Part shown: positions 33,123-41,773 of the stretch, piece after piece
How positions within the stretch are numbered: the stretch's first letter is position 1
How the letters are laid out: every line of letters starts with the position of its first letter
Source: an uncultured Clostridia bacterium
GTDB lineage: Bacteria > Bacillota > Clostridia > Oscillospirales > Ruminococcaceae
Reading direction: 5' to 3'
Length of the DNA: 64,000 bases
Assembly: GCA_945876435.1 (NCBI GenBank)
Contig: CAMCOD010000003.1
Span: 1 to 64,000, forward strand
Notes under the pieces: model-generated
The model's database searches: none
What the model saw: the letters and a program-made list of their open reading frames with translations, nothing else
Told to the model about the DNA's origin: nothing
Program-made: the position numbers and the translations under genes

Positions 33123-34718
33123 TTACATTCTTTTCTTCCGAATCGCCTCAAAAAGAACATAGAAAAGGATCAAAATCCACGCAATTGCCAATATGGACAG
33201 CAAGGCCACCGATGCTGCGGGCAGTTCACCCAATTCTTCCCGGTCAACTGAAATAGAAGCCCTGCCGCCAATCTGATCCAAGCGGTAAAGAGAGCTCACA
33301 TCCGCGAAAAGTTTTTCTATATAGCTGTTGTCCACTGTTTCCTTCCGTTTGACGGATTTGGTCACATTTTCAATCAGCTGTCCCGCCGCATCCCGCAGGG
33401 AGGCGGAACCATTAAACACCGGTGTGACGAAGGTATTCTCCACATGATCCAGCAAAAGCTGAGAGGCCTTGATTTTTACATCGTAAAATGTACTGTTATC
33501 GTCCCTGATGCGGGACAGGTAGGTCTGATAGGCAGCAGAATTTTGCGCTTTGAGGGTAACAGGCACATAACCCTCGGTTTGAGCGTAAGCGATCTGCAGC
33601 TCATTGGTCAGCAAATACTGGGCAAAAAGCCAGGAAGCCAAAACTTCCTGCGGATCCTCCCTGTTAAAGATACAAACCGATGGCCCTTGCGAGATCATCT
33701 GCGGCTGTTCCGGGTCAAACTGGGGCACCATCTTAACCTCTGTCTCAAATTCTATAAATTTATCTCTGCTGATATCTGACAGGGGTGCGTGGCTTCCCAT
33801 CCAGGTCGCGCCGGCGGTGGAGTCAATGGCGAAAACACACTGGCCCGCGTTCAGGAAGTTGGCCGGGTAGCTGGAAATCTTGAAGGTGGAAAACGCACCG
33901 CTTTTGGCATGTTGAGCAATGGTATTCAACAGTTCTCTGGTCGTATCGTTGAACAGCAGGATCTCTCCCCTGTCGTTGGAATAGCCGGCCTCCTTTTGAC
34001 ACAGCATTTGGATCATCATGTTATCCGTAGACTTGTCAATAAAGGGGATCATGACGTTCTGACCGTTCAGGCGGTAAGTCCCGTCCACGTTTTTTGCAAG
34101 GGCCGCTTCCGAAACCTCCCAGATAAAATCCCAAGTCAATACCTCCGGCAGTTCATAGCCCAGCTTCTCCACATAGGTTTTATTGACATAACAAGCTTCG
34201 GTGGAACGCATAAATGGGATCGCGTAATGCTGTCCGTCAATCACACATTCTTCCAAAAAAGAAGGGATCATCTCCTCCTGCGTTGGGGAGTCGAACCGAA
34301 GCGAGCTGCCGCCCAGACCATATTTTTCATTTGCAAACAGCTCATCCAACGGCACCACCGTATTGGCTCCTGTTAAATAAGTGGCAATATGATCCGGATA
34401 TGTTATGCACACATTGGGTGTGGTATTGGTGGAAATATTGGTGATCACATCGTTATAGATCTTTCCATAATCCGTATAAAGCCGCAGATTTACCGTAATA
34501 TTGGGGTATAAAGCCTGAAAATCAGCAATTGCCTTCTCGTAGATTCGGGTCTGAGTCTTATTCGTATCGTTTTTGGCCCAAAAAGTGATTTCATAATCCC
34601 GGGATTCATCAAAATCTTCCGGAATCGCAAAGGCCTCCAGGCCTCTTGAGCCATGACAGCCACTGAACAGAAAGGAAAACAGCATTGCAAAGACCAAACA
34701 AAGCGAAATCTTTCTCAT
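33123..34718 (-). CDS. Sugar ABC transporter substrate-binding protein with C-terminal membrane anchor
   Basis: The 531-residue protein belongs to the extracellular solute-binding family 1 (CUT1). The signal peptide has lipobox FLFSGC. The binding domain starts at YEITFWAKNDTNKTQTRIYEKAI and contains the usual GASTVAP-like segment GANTVVPLDELF. Unusually, a C-terminal hydrophobic helix (SVALLSILAIAWILILFYVLF) followed by RKKRM would give a second membrane anchor. Its start overlaps the stop of the permease gene by one base. It is the last gene of the operon. The ligand is unknown. Confidence 0.88.
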   Translation of the reverse strand: MRKISLCLVFAMLFSFLFSGCHGSRGLEAFAIPEDFDESRDYEITFWAKNDTNKTQTRIYEKAIADFQALYPNITVNLRLYTDYGKIYNDVITNISTNTTPNVCITYPDHIATYLTGANTVVPLDELFANEKYGLGGSSLRFDSPTQEEMIPSFLEECVIDGQHYAIPFMRSTEACYVNKTYVEKLGYELPEVLTWDFIWEVSEAALAKNVDGTYRLNGQNVMIPFIDKSTDNMMIQMLCQKEAGYSNDRGEILLFNDTTRELLNTIAQHAKSGAFSTFKISSYPANFLNAGQCVFAIDSTAGATWMGSHAPLSDISRDKFIEFETEVKMVPQFDPEQPQMISQGPSVCIFNREDPQEVLASWLFAQYLLTNELQIAYAQTEGYVPVTLKAQNSAAYQTYLSRIRDDNSTFYDVKIKASQLLLDHVENTFVTPVFNGSASLRDAAGQLIENVTKSVKRKETVDNSYIEKLFADVSSLYRLDQIGGRASISVDREELGELPAASVALLSILAIAWILILFYVLFEAIRKKRM

Positions 34719-35581
34719 TATCCCTTGGTTCCTCCTCTCGATACGCCCTCCATGATTTTTTTGTGGAACAGCAGGAACAGCAGGATCAGCGGAATGGAAA
34801 TAACCACGACCGCTGCCATCATAGCGGGAATATTTTCCCTGCCCATTCCGTTTTCCCGAATTTCCTGGATGCCATTGGAAACCAGATAGTAGGCCGGATC
34901 GTCAGTGATCAGCCGGGGCCACACATAGGAATTCCAGCACTCAATCACCTTCAAAATGGTGATGGTGATAATGGTCGGACGGCAGATAGGAAGCAAAACC
35001 TTCAGCAGATAGCCCAAATCGGAACAGCCGTCCACCTTCGCCGCATAGTACAGTTCGTCCGGGATCTGGGCGAAATTTTCTTTGAGCAGATAAATGTAAA
35101 ATACAGAGGTCACCGAAGGCAGAATCAGTCCCAGAAAGCTATTTCGCAGATCAAGATTGGTGATCGTCACATAGTTTGTGATCACCACCAGTTCCCCCGG
35201 TATCATCATCAGAGAGAGGAACAGAGTAAACGCCAAATTTTTCCCCCTAAAGTCCAGTCTGGCAAAGGCGAAGGCCGCTAAAACCGTCACCACCAGCATG
35301 ATCGCTGTGGTCACAACTGTGAATATCAGCGTATTCAGCAGATAATTGGTCAACGGTACGGTCGTAAAGACATCCACATAGTTCTGTAAGGTTGGCGAAA
35401 GGGTAAACAGCTTGGGAATATACTCCGAGTTATAGGAACTGTAGCTTTTTACTGAGCTGAGAAGCATCCAGTAAAAGGGAAACAGCACCATCAATGCCCA
35501 AAACGTCAGCAGAACATAAGTCAAGGTTTTCAGAGCTGTTTTTCTCAATCTTGCCTTCTGTTCCATTTTTGCAACATTCAT
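34718..35581 (-). CDS. Carbohydrate ABC transporter permease (MalG type)
   Basis: The 287-residue permease has six predicted helices: the first near residues 20-40, YWMLLSSVKSYSSYNSEYIP after it, and the EAA loop YYAAKVDGCSDLGYLLKVLLPICRP. It pairs with the MalF-type permease encoded 12 bp upstream. CUT1 permeases of this type import oligosaccharides or glycerol phosphates. Confidence 0.94.
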   Translation of the reverse strand: MNVAKMEQKARLRKTALKTLTYVLLTFWALMVLFPFYWMLLSSVKSYSSYNSEYIPKLFTLSPTLQNYVDVFTTVPLTNYLLNTLIFTVVTTAIMLVVTVLAAFAFARLDFRGKNLAFTLFLSLMMIPGELVVITNYVTITNLDLRNSFLGLILPSVTSVFYIYLLKENFAQIPDELYYAAKVDGCSDLGYLLKVLLPICRPTIITITILKVIECWNSYVWPRLITDDPAYYLVSNGIQEIRENGMGRENIPAMMAAVVVISIPLILLFLLFHKKIMEGVSRGGTKG

Positions 35582-35593
35582 CGCTTTTCCCTC

Positions 35594-36484
35594 CTAATAG
35601 TGCACATGCTTTTTGCTGATCAGCAGATTAATGCAGGTGATGGTCAATACAACCGCAAACAAAAGAATGGCTGCCGCCGACGCGAAGGAGGGATAACCAC
35701 CGCTGTTGCCATAAAGCATATCATAAATATATCCCACTATGGTGTTCATTTCTGCCGCGTTCAAATCGGTACCAAAAAGGGCCACCGCATCGCTGTAAAC
35801 CTTAAATGCACCAATAAAACCGGTGATGATCAAATAAAACAGGGTTGGTGAAATCATTGGGATGGTGATGCTGAAAAATGTCCGCAGCTTTGAAGTTCCA
35901 TCCACCTTTGCCGCCCGGTAATAGTCCGGATTCACTGAGGCTAAAGCGCTGGTCAGGATCAAAATCTTGAAAGGCAGCACGACCCAAATCGTATAAAAAC
36001 ATAAAACAAACATTTTCGCCCAGTAGGGTCCGTCAATAAAATCAATCGGTGTCATACCGAAAAAGCTGAGAATCAGATTGACCAAGCCATCGGTATAGGC
36101 TGTCTTTTTAAAAAGGATCATGAACACCAGTCCCACCGCCAGAGTGTTGGTCACATAAGGCAGAAAATAGATGGTTTGGTACAGATCCCGCAGCTTCTCA
36201 ATGGAGCTCAGGCCCACCGAAATCAGCAGCGCAAGGGCTGTTGACAGCGGAACCGTAATGAGAACCAAAATAAACGTGTTTTTCAGAGCCTGCAAAAAAT
36301 ATGGGTCCCGCAAAACATAAGAGTAATTGTAAAGCCCTATGCCAAAGAAAGTTTGAGAAGCGGAATTATATCCTTCCTCAACAGAATAAACAAACACGTC
36401 GATCAGCGGATAGACCATAAAAGCTCCCAGAAAGAGTATTGCCGGCAGCAAATAGAGCCAGCCCTTCCAGTCCTTTTTATCCAT
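35594..36484 (-). CDS. Carbohydrate ABC transporter permease (MalF type)
   Basis: The 296-residue permease starts at the ATG at 36484, which overlaps the end of the ATPase gene by 8 bp; the longer ORF start is inside that gene. It begins KDWKGWLYLLPAILFLGAFMVYPLIDV and carries the EAA loop YYRAAKVDGTSKLRTFFSITIPMI. It forms the membrane channel with the MalG-type partner. Confidence 0.94.
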   Translation of the reverse strand: MDKKDWKGWLYLLPAILFLGAFMVYPLIDVFVYSVEEGYNSASQTFFGIGLYNYSYVLRDPYFLQALKNTFILVLITVPLSTALALLISVGLSSIEKLRDLYQTIYFLPYVTNTLAVGLVFMILFKKTAYTDGLVNLILSFFGMTPIDFIDGPYWAKMFVLCFYTIWVVLPFKILILTSALASVNPDYYRAAKVDGTSKLRTFFSITIPMISPTLFYLIITGFIGAFKVYSDAVALFGTDLNAAEMNTIVGYIYDMLYGNSGGYPSFASAAAILLFAVVLTITCINLLISKKHVHY

Positions 36485-37604
36485 TTTCCTTCTCCTCCCG
36501 TTCATTCCATTTGAAAGGAAGTCTCTCCCCGCTTTCCCGGTCAAACAGGAACAGTTTATTGGGCTTAATATCGAAACGAACTGTCTCGGACGGGACTTTC
36601 TCCCGGTTTTCCGCGCTGATGATGGAGCGGATGGTGGGGTTTTCGGAAGCTTCATGGGTGGAAACGACGGTAATATCCCGTCCCATCACCTCCACAGCGT
36701 TGCGTTTGCAGCCAAGTGCGCCGTTTTCCCGCAGAAGAAAGCCTTCCGGTCGGATAGCCACCGATACTTCCTGATCCTTAACTCCCTCCACAGGGAAAAT
36801 TGGATCCGGACCAAGATAGAGCACACTTTCTTTGACCTGACCACGGAACACATTGATGGGTGGCGTCCCCAAAAAAGTGGCCACAAAGAGATTGCTCGGA
36901 TCGTCATAGACTTGCTGCGGTTTGCCGATCTGCTGAATAACGCCAGCTTTCATCACCACGATCAAATCCGAAATGCTCATGGCCTCCTCTTGATCGTGGG
37001 TCACAAAAACAGTGGTAATCTTCGTTTCCCTCTGGATACGGCGGATCTCCTCTCTGGTCTGCAGCCGCAGACGGGCATCCAGATTGGAAAGCGGTTCGTC
37101 CATCAGAAGAACTTTTGGCCTTTTTACCAGCGCTCGGGCAATGGCAACCCTTTGCTGCTGTCCACCGGAAAGCTCGCTGGGCTTACGCTCCATCAGCGAA
37201 TCGATCTGCACCAGTTTGGCCGCTTCCTTTGCCTTTTCCAGCATTTCTTTCTTGGACAGTCTATCCTTCCCCTTCCGGTTTTGCAGCGGAAACAGGATAT
37301 TTTGTTTTACCGTCAGATGCGGATACAGGGCATAATTCTGGAACACAAAGCCCACGCCTCGGTTTTCCGCGGGAAGATCCGTTACGTCGTCATCACCGAA
37401 GAAAATTTTGCCGCTGGTGGGCTTCAGTAAGCCGCAGAGCAGATTCAAAGCTGTGCTTTTGCCGCAGCCGGAAGGACCCAACAGACCAATCAGTTTGCCG
37501 TCCGGAATCTCCACATTAAAATGATTCACCGCAATCACGTCTTCATGGGTATTTTTATTGCGGCTGGGGAATGTTTTTGTCAGATTTTGTACTACAATTT
37601 TCAT
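36477..37604 (-). CDS. Sugar ABC transporter ATPase (MsmK/UgpC type)
   Basis: The 375-residue ATPase has Walker A GPSGCGKST, Q-loop FVFQNYALYPHLTV, signature LSGGQQQRVAIARALV, Walker B VLLMDEPLSNLDARL and the switch VTHDQ. A C-terminal regulatory TOBE/OB domain of about 130 residues follows. This ATPase type can serve more than one sugar importer. It is the first gene of the four-gene operon, an unusual position because the binding protein is last. Confidence 0.95.
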   Translation of the reverse strand: MKIVVQNLTKTFPSRNKNTHEDVIAVNHFNVEIPDGKLIGLLGPSGCGKSTALNLLCGLLKPTSGKIFFGDDDVTDLPAENRGVGFVFQNYALYPHLTVKQNILFPLQNRKGKDRLSKKEMLEKAKEAAKLVQIDSLMERKPSELSGGQQQRVAIARALVKRPKVLLMDEPLSNLDARLRLQTREEIRRIQRETKITTVFVTHDQEEAMSISDLIVVMKAGVIQQIGKPQQVYDDPSNLFVATFLGTPPINVFRGQVKESVLYLGPDPIFPVEGVKDQEVSVAIRPEGFLLRENGALGCKRNAVEVMGRDITVVSTHEASENPTIRSIISAENREKVPSETVRFDIKPNKLFLFDRESGERLPFKWNEREEKENG

Positions 37605-37655
37605 GTTATCCCTTTCCTTGTATCGTGGTTTGGATAAACGCTCATACTCAAGTTC

Positions 37656-37684
37656 ATTTTATTCCAAGGGAACTGTCAAGTCAA
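37656..37684 (-). promoter_or_regulatory. Promoter of the sugar ABC operon
   Basis: TTGACT (37684-37679), 17 nt, TAAAAT (37661-37656) on the minus strand, about 45 nt before the ATPase start. Confidence 0.78.
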
Positions 37685-37725
37685 TGAATGTTTTTCGAAA
37701 AGCTCAGTTGCCGGAACTTTTTCTC

Positions 37726-38385
37726 CTACAGCAGGGTAAATGTGCTGCGGCTGCCGCTTAAAACGCCTTCCGCTTTTAAACGGCTGATCTCCATAGATAA
37801 ACCGCTTCGATCTACCCCCAAATAATCCGCCAGCTCCTGCCGGTCAAAAGGAATCGTGAATTGACGGCTTCCCTGCTGTCTGGCTTGCTGAGCCAGATAA
37901 GTCAGCAGCTTTTCTCTGGTGGTACGCTTGCCAAGTACCTGTATTTTTTCGTGAAAGCGGACATTTTTATCCGCTAAGACTGTCAGCAGATTGCGCAGAA
38001 GCTGCTGATGAAAGGTACAGCCTTTTCCGCAGGGAGAAACGATCCGTTGGCAGTCCAGCAGCAGTACTTCGCTGTCCCTTGCAGCCGTCACACTGACCGG
38101 CAGAGCCTCCAGACCAGCGCAGGCAAAGGCTTCCCCAAATAGCTCTCCTTCTGTGACCTGAGCCACTATGCTCCGCTTTCCGTAATAATCGCTTTGCCAG
38201 ATCCTTGCCTCCCCCCGCAGCAGAATTCCGACAGAACGAGGCGCGTCTCCCTCCCGGAAAATATTCTGCTCTTTGGGGAAATTCTGTATTTTTACATCCA
38301 AACAAGCCAGTAGGAACGGTAATTCTTCCTCCGAGATCCCCTGAAACAGGGGACAGTTCTTTAAAATTCCAGTATATCCTTTCAT
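37726..38385 (-). CDS. Crp/Fnr family transcriptional regulator
   Basis: The 219-residue protein starts at the ATG at 38385 after AAAGGAGCATGAA. An N-terminal cyclic-nucleotide-type beta barrel (FREGDAPRSVGILLRGEARIW...GELFGEAFACAG) is followed by a dimer helix and a C-terminal helix-turn-helix (DRQELADYLGVDRSGLSMEISRL). Cys residues near 115-120 (CGKGC) could form a redox or metal site. It is divergent from the ferredoxin gene, an arrangement seen with HcpR-like regulators of nitrosative and redox stress; that specificity is inferred. Confidence 0.88.
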   Translation of the reverse strand: MKGYTGILKNCPLFQGISEEELPFLLACLDVKIQNFPKEQNIFREGDAPRSVGILLRGEARIWQSDYYGKRSIVAQVTEGELFGEAFACAGLEALPVSVTAARDSEVLLLDCQRIVSPCGKGCTFHQQLLRNLLTVLADKNVRFHEKIQVLGKRTTREKLLTYLAQQARQQGSRQFTIPFDRQELADYLGVDRSGLSMEISRLKAEGVLSGSRSTFTLL

Positions 38386-38399
38386 TTCATGCTCCTTTT

Positions 38400-38457
38400 G
38401 TTGAATTTTCAACATACAACAGGCTTTTACTATAGTATACTGAATTTGCAAAGTCAA
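38400..38457. promoter_or_regulatory. Divergent promoter region with a TTGAA dyad
   Basis: The minus promoter for the Crp/Fnr gene is TTGACT (38457-38452), 17 nt, TATAGT (38434-38429). The plus promoter for the ferredoxin gene has -10 TATAGT (38431-38436) with a weak -35 TTCAAC. The perfect dyad GTTGAA-TT-TTCAAC (38400-38413) covers that -35 and lies downstream of the minus start, fitting binding by the Crp/Fnr-type product. Confidence 0.6.
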
Positions 38458-38479
38458 GTAATCAATGGAGGTTTGCAAA

Positions 38480-39178
38480 ATGAAACGAAAAATTATTAAA
38501 ATAGAGGAAGAAAAATGCAACGGCTGCGGTCTCTGCGCCCAGGCCTGCCACGAAGGCGCCATCGGAATGGTGGATGGCAAAGCCAAACTGTTGCGTGAGG
38601 ACTACTGCGATGGGCTGGGCGACTGTTTGCCTGTCTGTCCAACCGGTGCGATCTCCTTCGAAGATCGAGAGGCTCCCGCCTACAATGAGGCGGCTGTTCT
38701 TCAGGCAAAACAACAGAAGGATGCCTTTTCCCCTCCCTGCCATTGCCCCGGCAGTCAGTCTCATTCGATCCGTCGGCAATCTTCCCCTTCCTTATCTGCT
38801 CCTGTCTCCAGCCAACTTGGTCAGTGGCCGGTGCAGATCAAACTGGCTCCCCTCACCGCCTCTTACTTTGACGGGGCAGATCTGTTGGTCGCCGCTGATT
38901 GCAGTGCCTTTGCCTACGGAAATTTTCATAACGATCTTCTCCGGGGGCGAGTGCTGCTCATTGGCTGCCCAAAACTGGACGGCGTGAATTACCAGGAGAA
39001 ACTTGAACCGATCATTCGCCTGAACAATATCCGCAGCCTTACCATTGTTCGCATGAATGTACCCTGCTGCGGCGGTTTGGAACAGGCTGCTAAGCAGGCT
39101 CTTCAAGCAAGCGGCAAGTTTCTTCCATGTCAGGTGATCACAATTTCAACCGATGGCCGCATCTTAGGCAAATCGTAA
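38480..39178 (+). CDS. Two-cluster 4Fe-4S ferredoxin with C-terminal extension
   Basis: The 232-residue protein starts at the ATG at 38480 behind ATGGAGG; the ORF-track ATG is part of the ribosome site. It has cluster motif CNGCGLCAQACHEGAI (residues 13-28) and the second, slightly altered, CDGLGDCLPVCPTGAI. The C-terminal half (about 110-232) has LVAADCSAFAYG, LIGCPKLDG and VPCCGG, an iron-sulfur protein fold often found next to Crp/Fnr or HcpR regulators. It probably transfers electrons in the anaerobic redox stress response; the partner is unknown. Confidence 0.85.
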   Translation: MKRKIIKIEEEKCNGCGLCAQACHEGAIGMVDGKAKLLREDYCDGLGDCLPVCPTGAISFEDREAPAYNEAAVLQAKQQKDAFSPPCHCPGSQSHSIRRQSSPSLSAPVSSQLGQWPVQIKLAPLTASYFDGADLLVAADCSAFAYGNFHNDLLRGRVLLIGCPKLDGVNYQEKLEPIIRLNNIRSLTIVRMNVPCCGGLEQAAKQALQASGKFLPCQVITISTDGRILGKS

Positions 39179-39207
39179 TCTGTTTTTTTTAAAATTTATC
39201 CTTTTGC

Positions 39208-39236
39208 TGGACTTTTTTCTCTCTTTGGCGTATAAT
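39208..39236 (+). promoter_or_regulatory. Promoter of the XRE-cupin gene
   Basis: TGGACT (39208-39213), 17 nt, TATAAT (39231-39236). Confidence 0.7.
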
Positions 39237-39284
39237 TAAGTTCATAAACATGAAATACTGCATCCCAAAGGAGAGAAAAAACAT

Positions 39285-39896
39285 ATGGATTATAATGGTT
39301 CCATCGGCGCTCGAATCAAATCGCTTCGTACCGAACAGAAAATGACTCTCAAACAGCTCAGCGAGTTGTCCGGCCTGTCAGCTGGTTTCCTTTCTCAGCT
39401 GGAACGAGGACTCTCCACGATCGCTATTGATTCTTTGGCAAATTTATCCAAAATTCTTAATGTCAGCCTCTCCTCCTTTTTCCAGGATCAGGAGGATCCA
39501 ACTACGGATCCGGTGGTTCATAGCTTTGACCAGCACTTCAGCCAAGTGAATCCACAAATCATTCAGTATATTCTCAGCCATCATCCCTCTTCCTCTCATC
39601 TTCTTCCCCGTATTTTTACACTGCTGCCTATGGCAAACGCGCAGATGGACCATCTTGAGATCTACTGCCATGAAGGTGAGGAGTTTATCTATGTGCTGGA
39701 AGGTATTGTAACCGTTATGCTTGGTGATAATCAGTACACGCTTTACCCCGGTGACAGCATTATGGTGGACTCAACCGTTCCCCACAACTGGATCAACTAC
39801 ACCAATCATATTTCCAAAATTCTGACAATCAATTACCCCAACCCCTTTAATGAAAACCTCAATGTGGAAGGCGATGTGGAGGGTAACATTCAGTAA
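39285..39896 (+). CDS. XRE-family regulator with cupin domain
   Basis: The 203-residue protein has an N-terminal helix-turn-helix (TLKQLSELSGLSAGFLSQLERG, residues 21-42) and a C-terminal cupin (HLEIYCHEGEEFIYVLEGIVTVML to YPGDSIMVDSTVPHNW) with metal-type His/Glu residues. Proteins of this type sense small molecules and often repress nearby amino-acid or polyamine catabolic genes. The gene is convergent with the P5C dehydrogenase gene and so is a candidate regulator of the hydroxyproline operon. Confidence 0.9.
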   Translation: MDYNGSIGARIKSLRTEQKMTLKQLSELSGLSAGFLSQLERGLSTIAIDSLANLSKILNVSLSSFFQDQEDPTTDPVVHSFDQHFSQVNPQIIQYILSHHPSSSHLLPRIFTLLPMANAQMDHLEIYCHEGEEFIYVLEGIVTVMLGDNQYTLYPGDSIMVDSTVPHNWINYTNHISKILTINYPNPFNENLNVEGDVEGNIQ

Positions 39897-39898
39897 AT

Positions 39899-39933
39899 AT
39901 TTTAAGGCCTGAAGATATTTCGGGCCTTTTTGT
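39899..39933 (+). terminator. Terminator of the XRE-cupin gene
   Basis: AAGGCCTGAA-GATAT-TTCGGGCCTTTTT. Confidence 0.85.
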
Positions 39934-39965
39934 CATTTTATAAATAACAAAGAAAGCATAAAACA

Positions 39966-40001
39966 AAAAGACAGCCCCGAAAACGGAGCTGTCTTTTTGT
40001 T
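39966..40001 (-). terminator. Terminator of the hydroxyproline operon
   Basis: AAAAAGACAGC ... GCTGTCTTTTT with a 13-nt loop region; T-run in the minus direction. Confidence 0.85.
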
Positions 40002-40036
40002 ATGTTAGCTTGATTGAAAAAAGAGGGTAGCAGGGA

Positions 40037-41665
40037 TTATTCCTCGTCCATGAAAGGATAAGTGATTGCTTTGGTTGGCAGGAAGTTTTCCTTGATGGAA
40101 CGTGGGCTGATCCAACGATACAGGTTCAGCATGGAACCAGCTTTGTCGTTGGTACCGGAAGCGCGGCTACCGCCGAATGGCTGCTGGCCGATAACTGCGC
40201 CGGTAGGTTTGTCGTTAATGTAGAAATTGCCGGCGCTATTGCGGAGGGCACGTTCCATTTCAACAATAGCCTGACGATCCTGTGCAAAGATAGCACCGGT
40301 GAGAGCATATGGAGAAGCCTGATCGCAAATCTTCAGGGTTTCTTCCAGTTTTTCATCTTGGTATACATAAACGGTCAGAACTGGGCCAAAGATCTCTTCT
40401 ACCATGGTCTTGAAGTCTGGTTTCTTTGCCTGAATAACGGTTGGATATACGAACCAGCCCTTAGAATCGTCGTAGCTGCCGCAGAGAACGTCAGCGTCAG
40501 CGGATTCTTCTGCGTATTTAATGTAATTTACGATATTTCTGTAAGATTTTTCGTCGATAACAGCACCCATGAAGCTGGTGAAGTCCTGAACATCGCCAAC
40601 TTTCAGTTCTGCTACGCGAGCCAGCAGTTTTTCTTTTACTTCATCCCAAAGGCTTGCAGGAATGAAAGCGCGGGAAGCTGCGGAGCATTTCTGACCCTGG
40701 AACTCGAAAGCACCGCGAGCCATTGCGGAAACCAGTTCATCCACTTTTGCGGTTGGGTGAGCGAAGATAAAGTCTTTACCACCGGTTTCACCAACCAGAC
40801 GTGGGTAGCTGCGGTATTTGGAGATGTTCTGGCCAACCAGAGACCATACGCCGCTGAATACTGCGGTAGAACCAGTGAAGTGGAAGCCTGCCAGATTTTC
40901 ATCAGACAGAACATATTTGCTCATGTCAGTACCGGAGCATGGAACGAAGTTGATAACGCCGGCTGGCAGACCTGCTTCAACCAGTACCTGATAGAAGTAG
41001 TAGTTGGAGAGAACAGCGGTAGAGGATGGTTTCCACAGTACGGTGTTGCCTACGATGGCAGGTGCGGTGCACAGGTTGCCGCCGATGGAAGTGAAGTTAA
41101 ATGGAGAGATGGCAGCTACGAAACCATCCAGAGGACGGTACTCAGTGCGGTTCCATACAGCAGGGGTGTTGTTTGGCTGCTGCTGGTAGATCTGCTGTGC
41201 GAAGTATACGTTGAAGCGCAGGAAGTCAGCCAACTCGCAAGCGGAGTCGATTTCAGCCTGGTAAGCGGTTTTGCTCTGGCCCAGCATAGTAGCAGCGTTT
41301 ACTTTGTCACGCCATGGACCGGTCAGCAGGTCAGCAGCTTTCAGGAAAATAGCAGCGCGATGCTCCCAAGGCAGCTCCTCCCAGGCTTTTTTGGCTTCCA
41401 TAGCAGCTTTTACTGCTGCTTTCAGCTCTTCTTCACCAGCCATATGGAAAGTAGCCAGTACATGATGATGATCATGGGGCATCGTAACGGTTTTGGTGTT
41501 GCCGGTGTAGATTTCTTTGCCGCCAATAATAACCGGGATCTCAACCTGTACCGCAGACTGGCGTGCCAGCTCTGCTTTCAGGCTTTCTCTTTCGGCTGTG
41601 CCAACAGCATAGCTGTTAACCGGCTCGTTGTTTGGCATCGTTACCTGATAGTAAGCGTTGTTCAT
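40037..41665 (-). CDS. 1-pyrroline-5-carboxylate dehydrogenase
   Basis: The enzyme oxidises P5C (glutamate semialdehyde) to glutamate with NAD+. The 542-residue aldehyde dehydrogenase has the catalytic Cys in FQGQKCSAASR, the general-base Glu in LVGETGGKDF, the cofactor region AISPFNFTSIGG and the P5CDH-specific C-terminal FGGSRASGTNDKAG. AAAGGTG precedes the ATG. It lies downstream of hypD, whose product is P5C, so hydroxyproline carbon is directed to glutamate. A hairpin in the 108-bp gap may set relative expression. Confidence 0.95.
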   Translation of the reverse strand: MNNAYYQVTMPNNEPVNSYAVGTAERESLKAELARQSAVQVEIPVIIGGKEIYTGNTKTVTMPHDHHHVLATFHMAGEEELKAAVKAAMEAKKAWEELPWEHRAAIFLKAADLLTGPWRDKVNAATMLGQSKTAYQAEIDSACELADFLRFNVYFAQQIYQQQPNNTPAVWNRTEYRPLDGFVAAISPFNFTSIGGNLCTAPAIVGNTVLWKPSSTAVLSNYYFYQVLVEAGLPAGVINFVPCSGTDMSKYVLSDENLAGFHFTGSTAVFSGVWSLVGQNISKYRSYPRLVGETGGKDFIFAHPTAKVDELVSAMARGAFEFQGQKCSAASRAFIPASLWDEVKEKLLARVAELKVGDVQDFTSFMGAVIDEKSYRNIVNYIKYAEESADADVLCGSYDDSKGWFVYPTVIQAKKPDFKTMVEEIFGPVLTVYVYQDEKLEETLKICDQASPYALTGAIFAQDRQAIVEMERALRNSAGNFYINDKPTGAVIGQQPFGGSRASGTNDKAGSMLNLYRWISPRSIKENFLPTKAITYPFMDEE

Positions 41666-41726
41666 GGTAAATCACCTTTCTGAAATAAAATTTGACGTAC
41701 TAACTTTGTTTTTTCTTCAAAAGGGA

Positions 41727-41761
41727 GCCTGCAGGGTCGTTTCGAGCAGCCCTGCAGGACC
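41727..41761 (-). other. Intercistronic stem-loop between hypD and the P5CDH gene
   Basis: CCTGCAGGG and CCCTGCAGG pair around about 13 nt. On the minus strand the stem is followed by CTCCCTTTTG, a poor T-run. It is more likely an mRNA processing or stability element than a full terminator. Confidence 0.55.
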
Positions 41762-41773
41762 AAATCTTATGAA

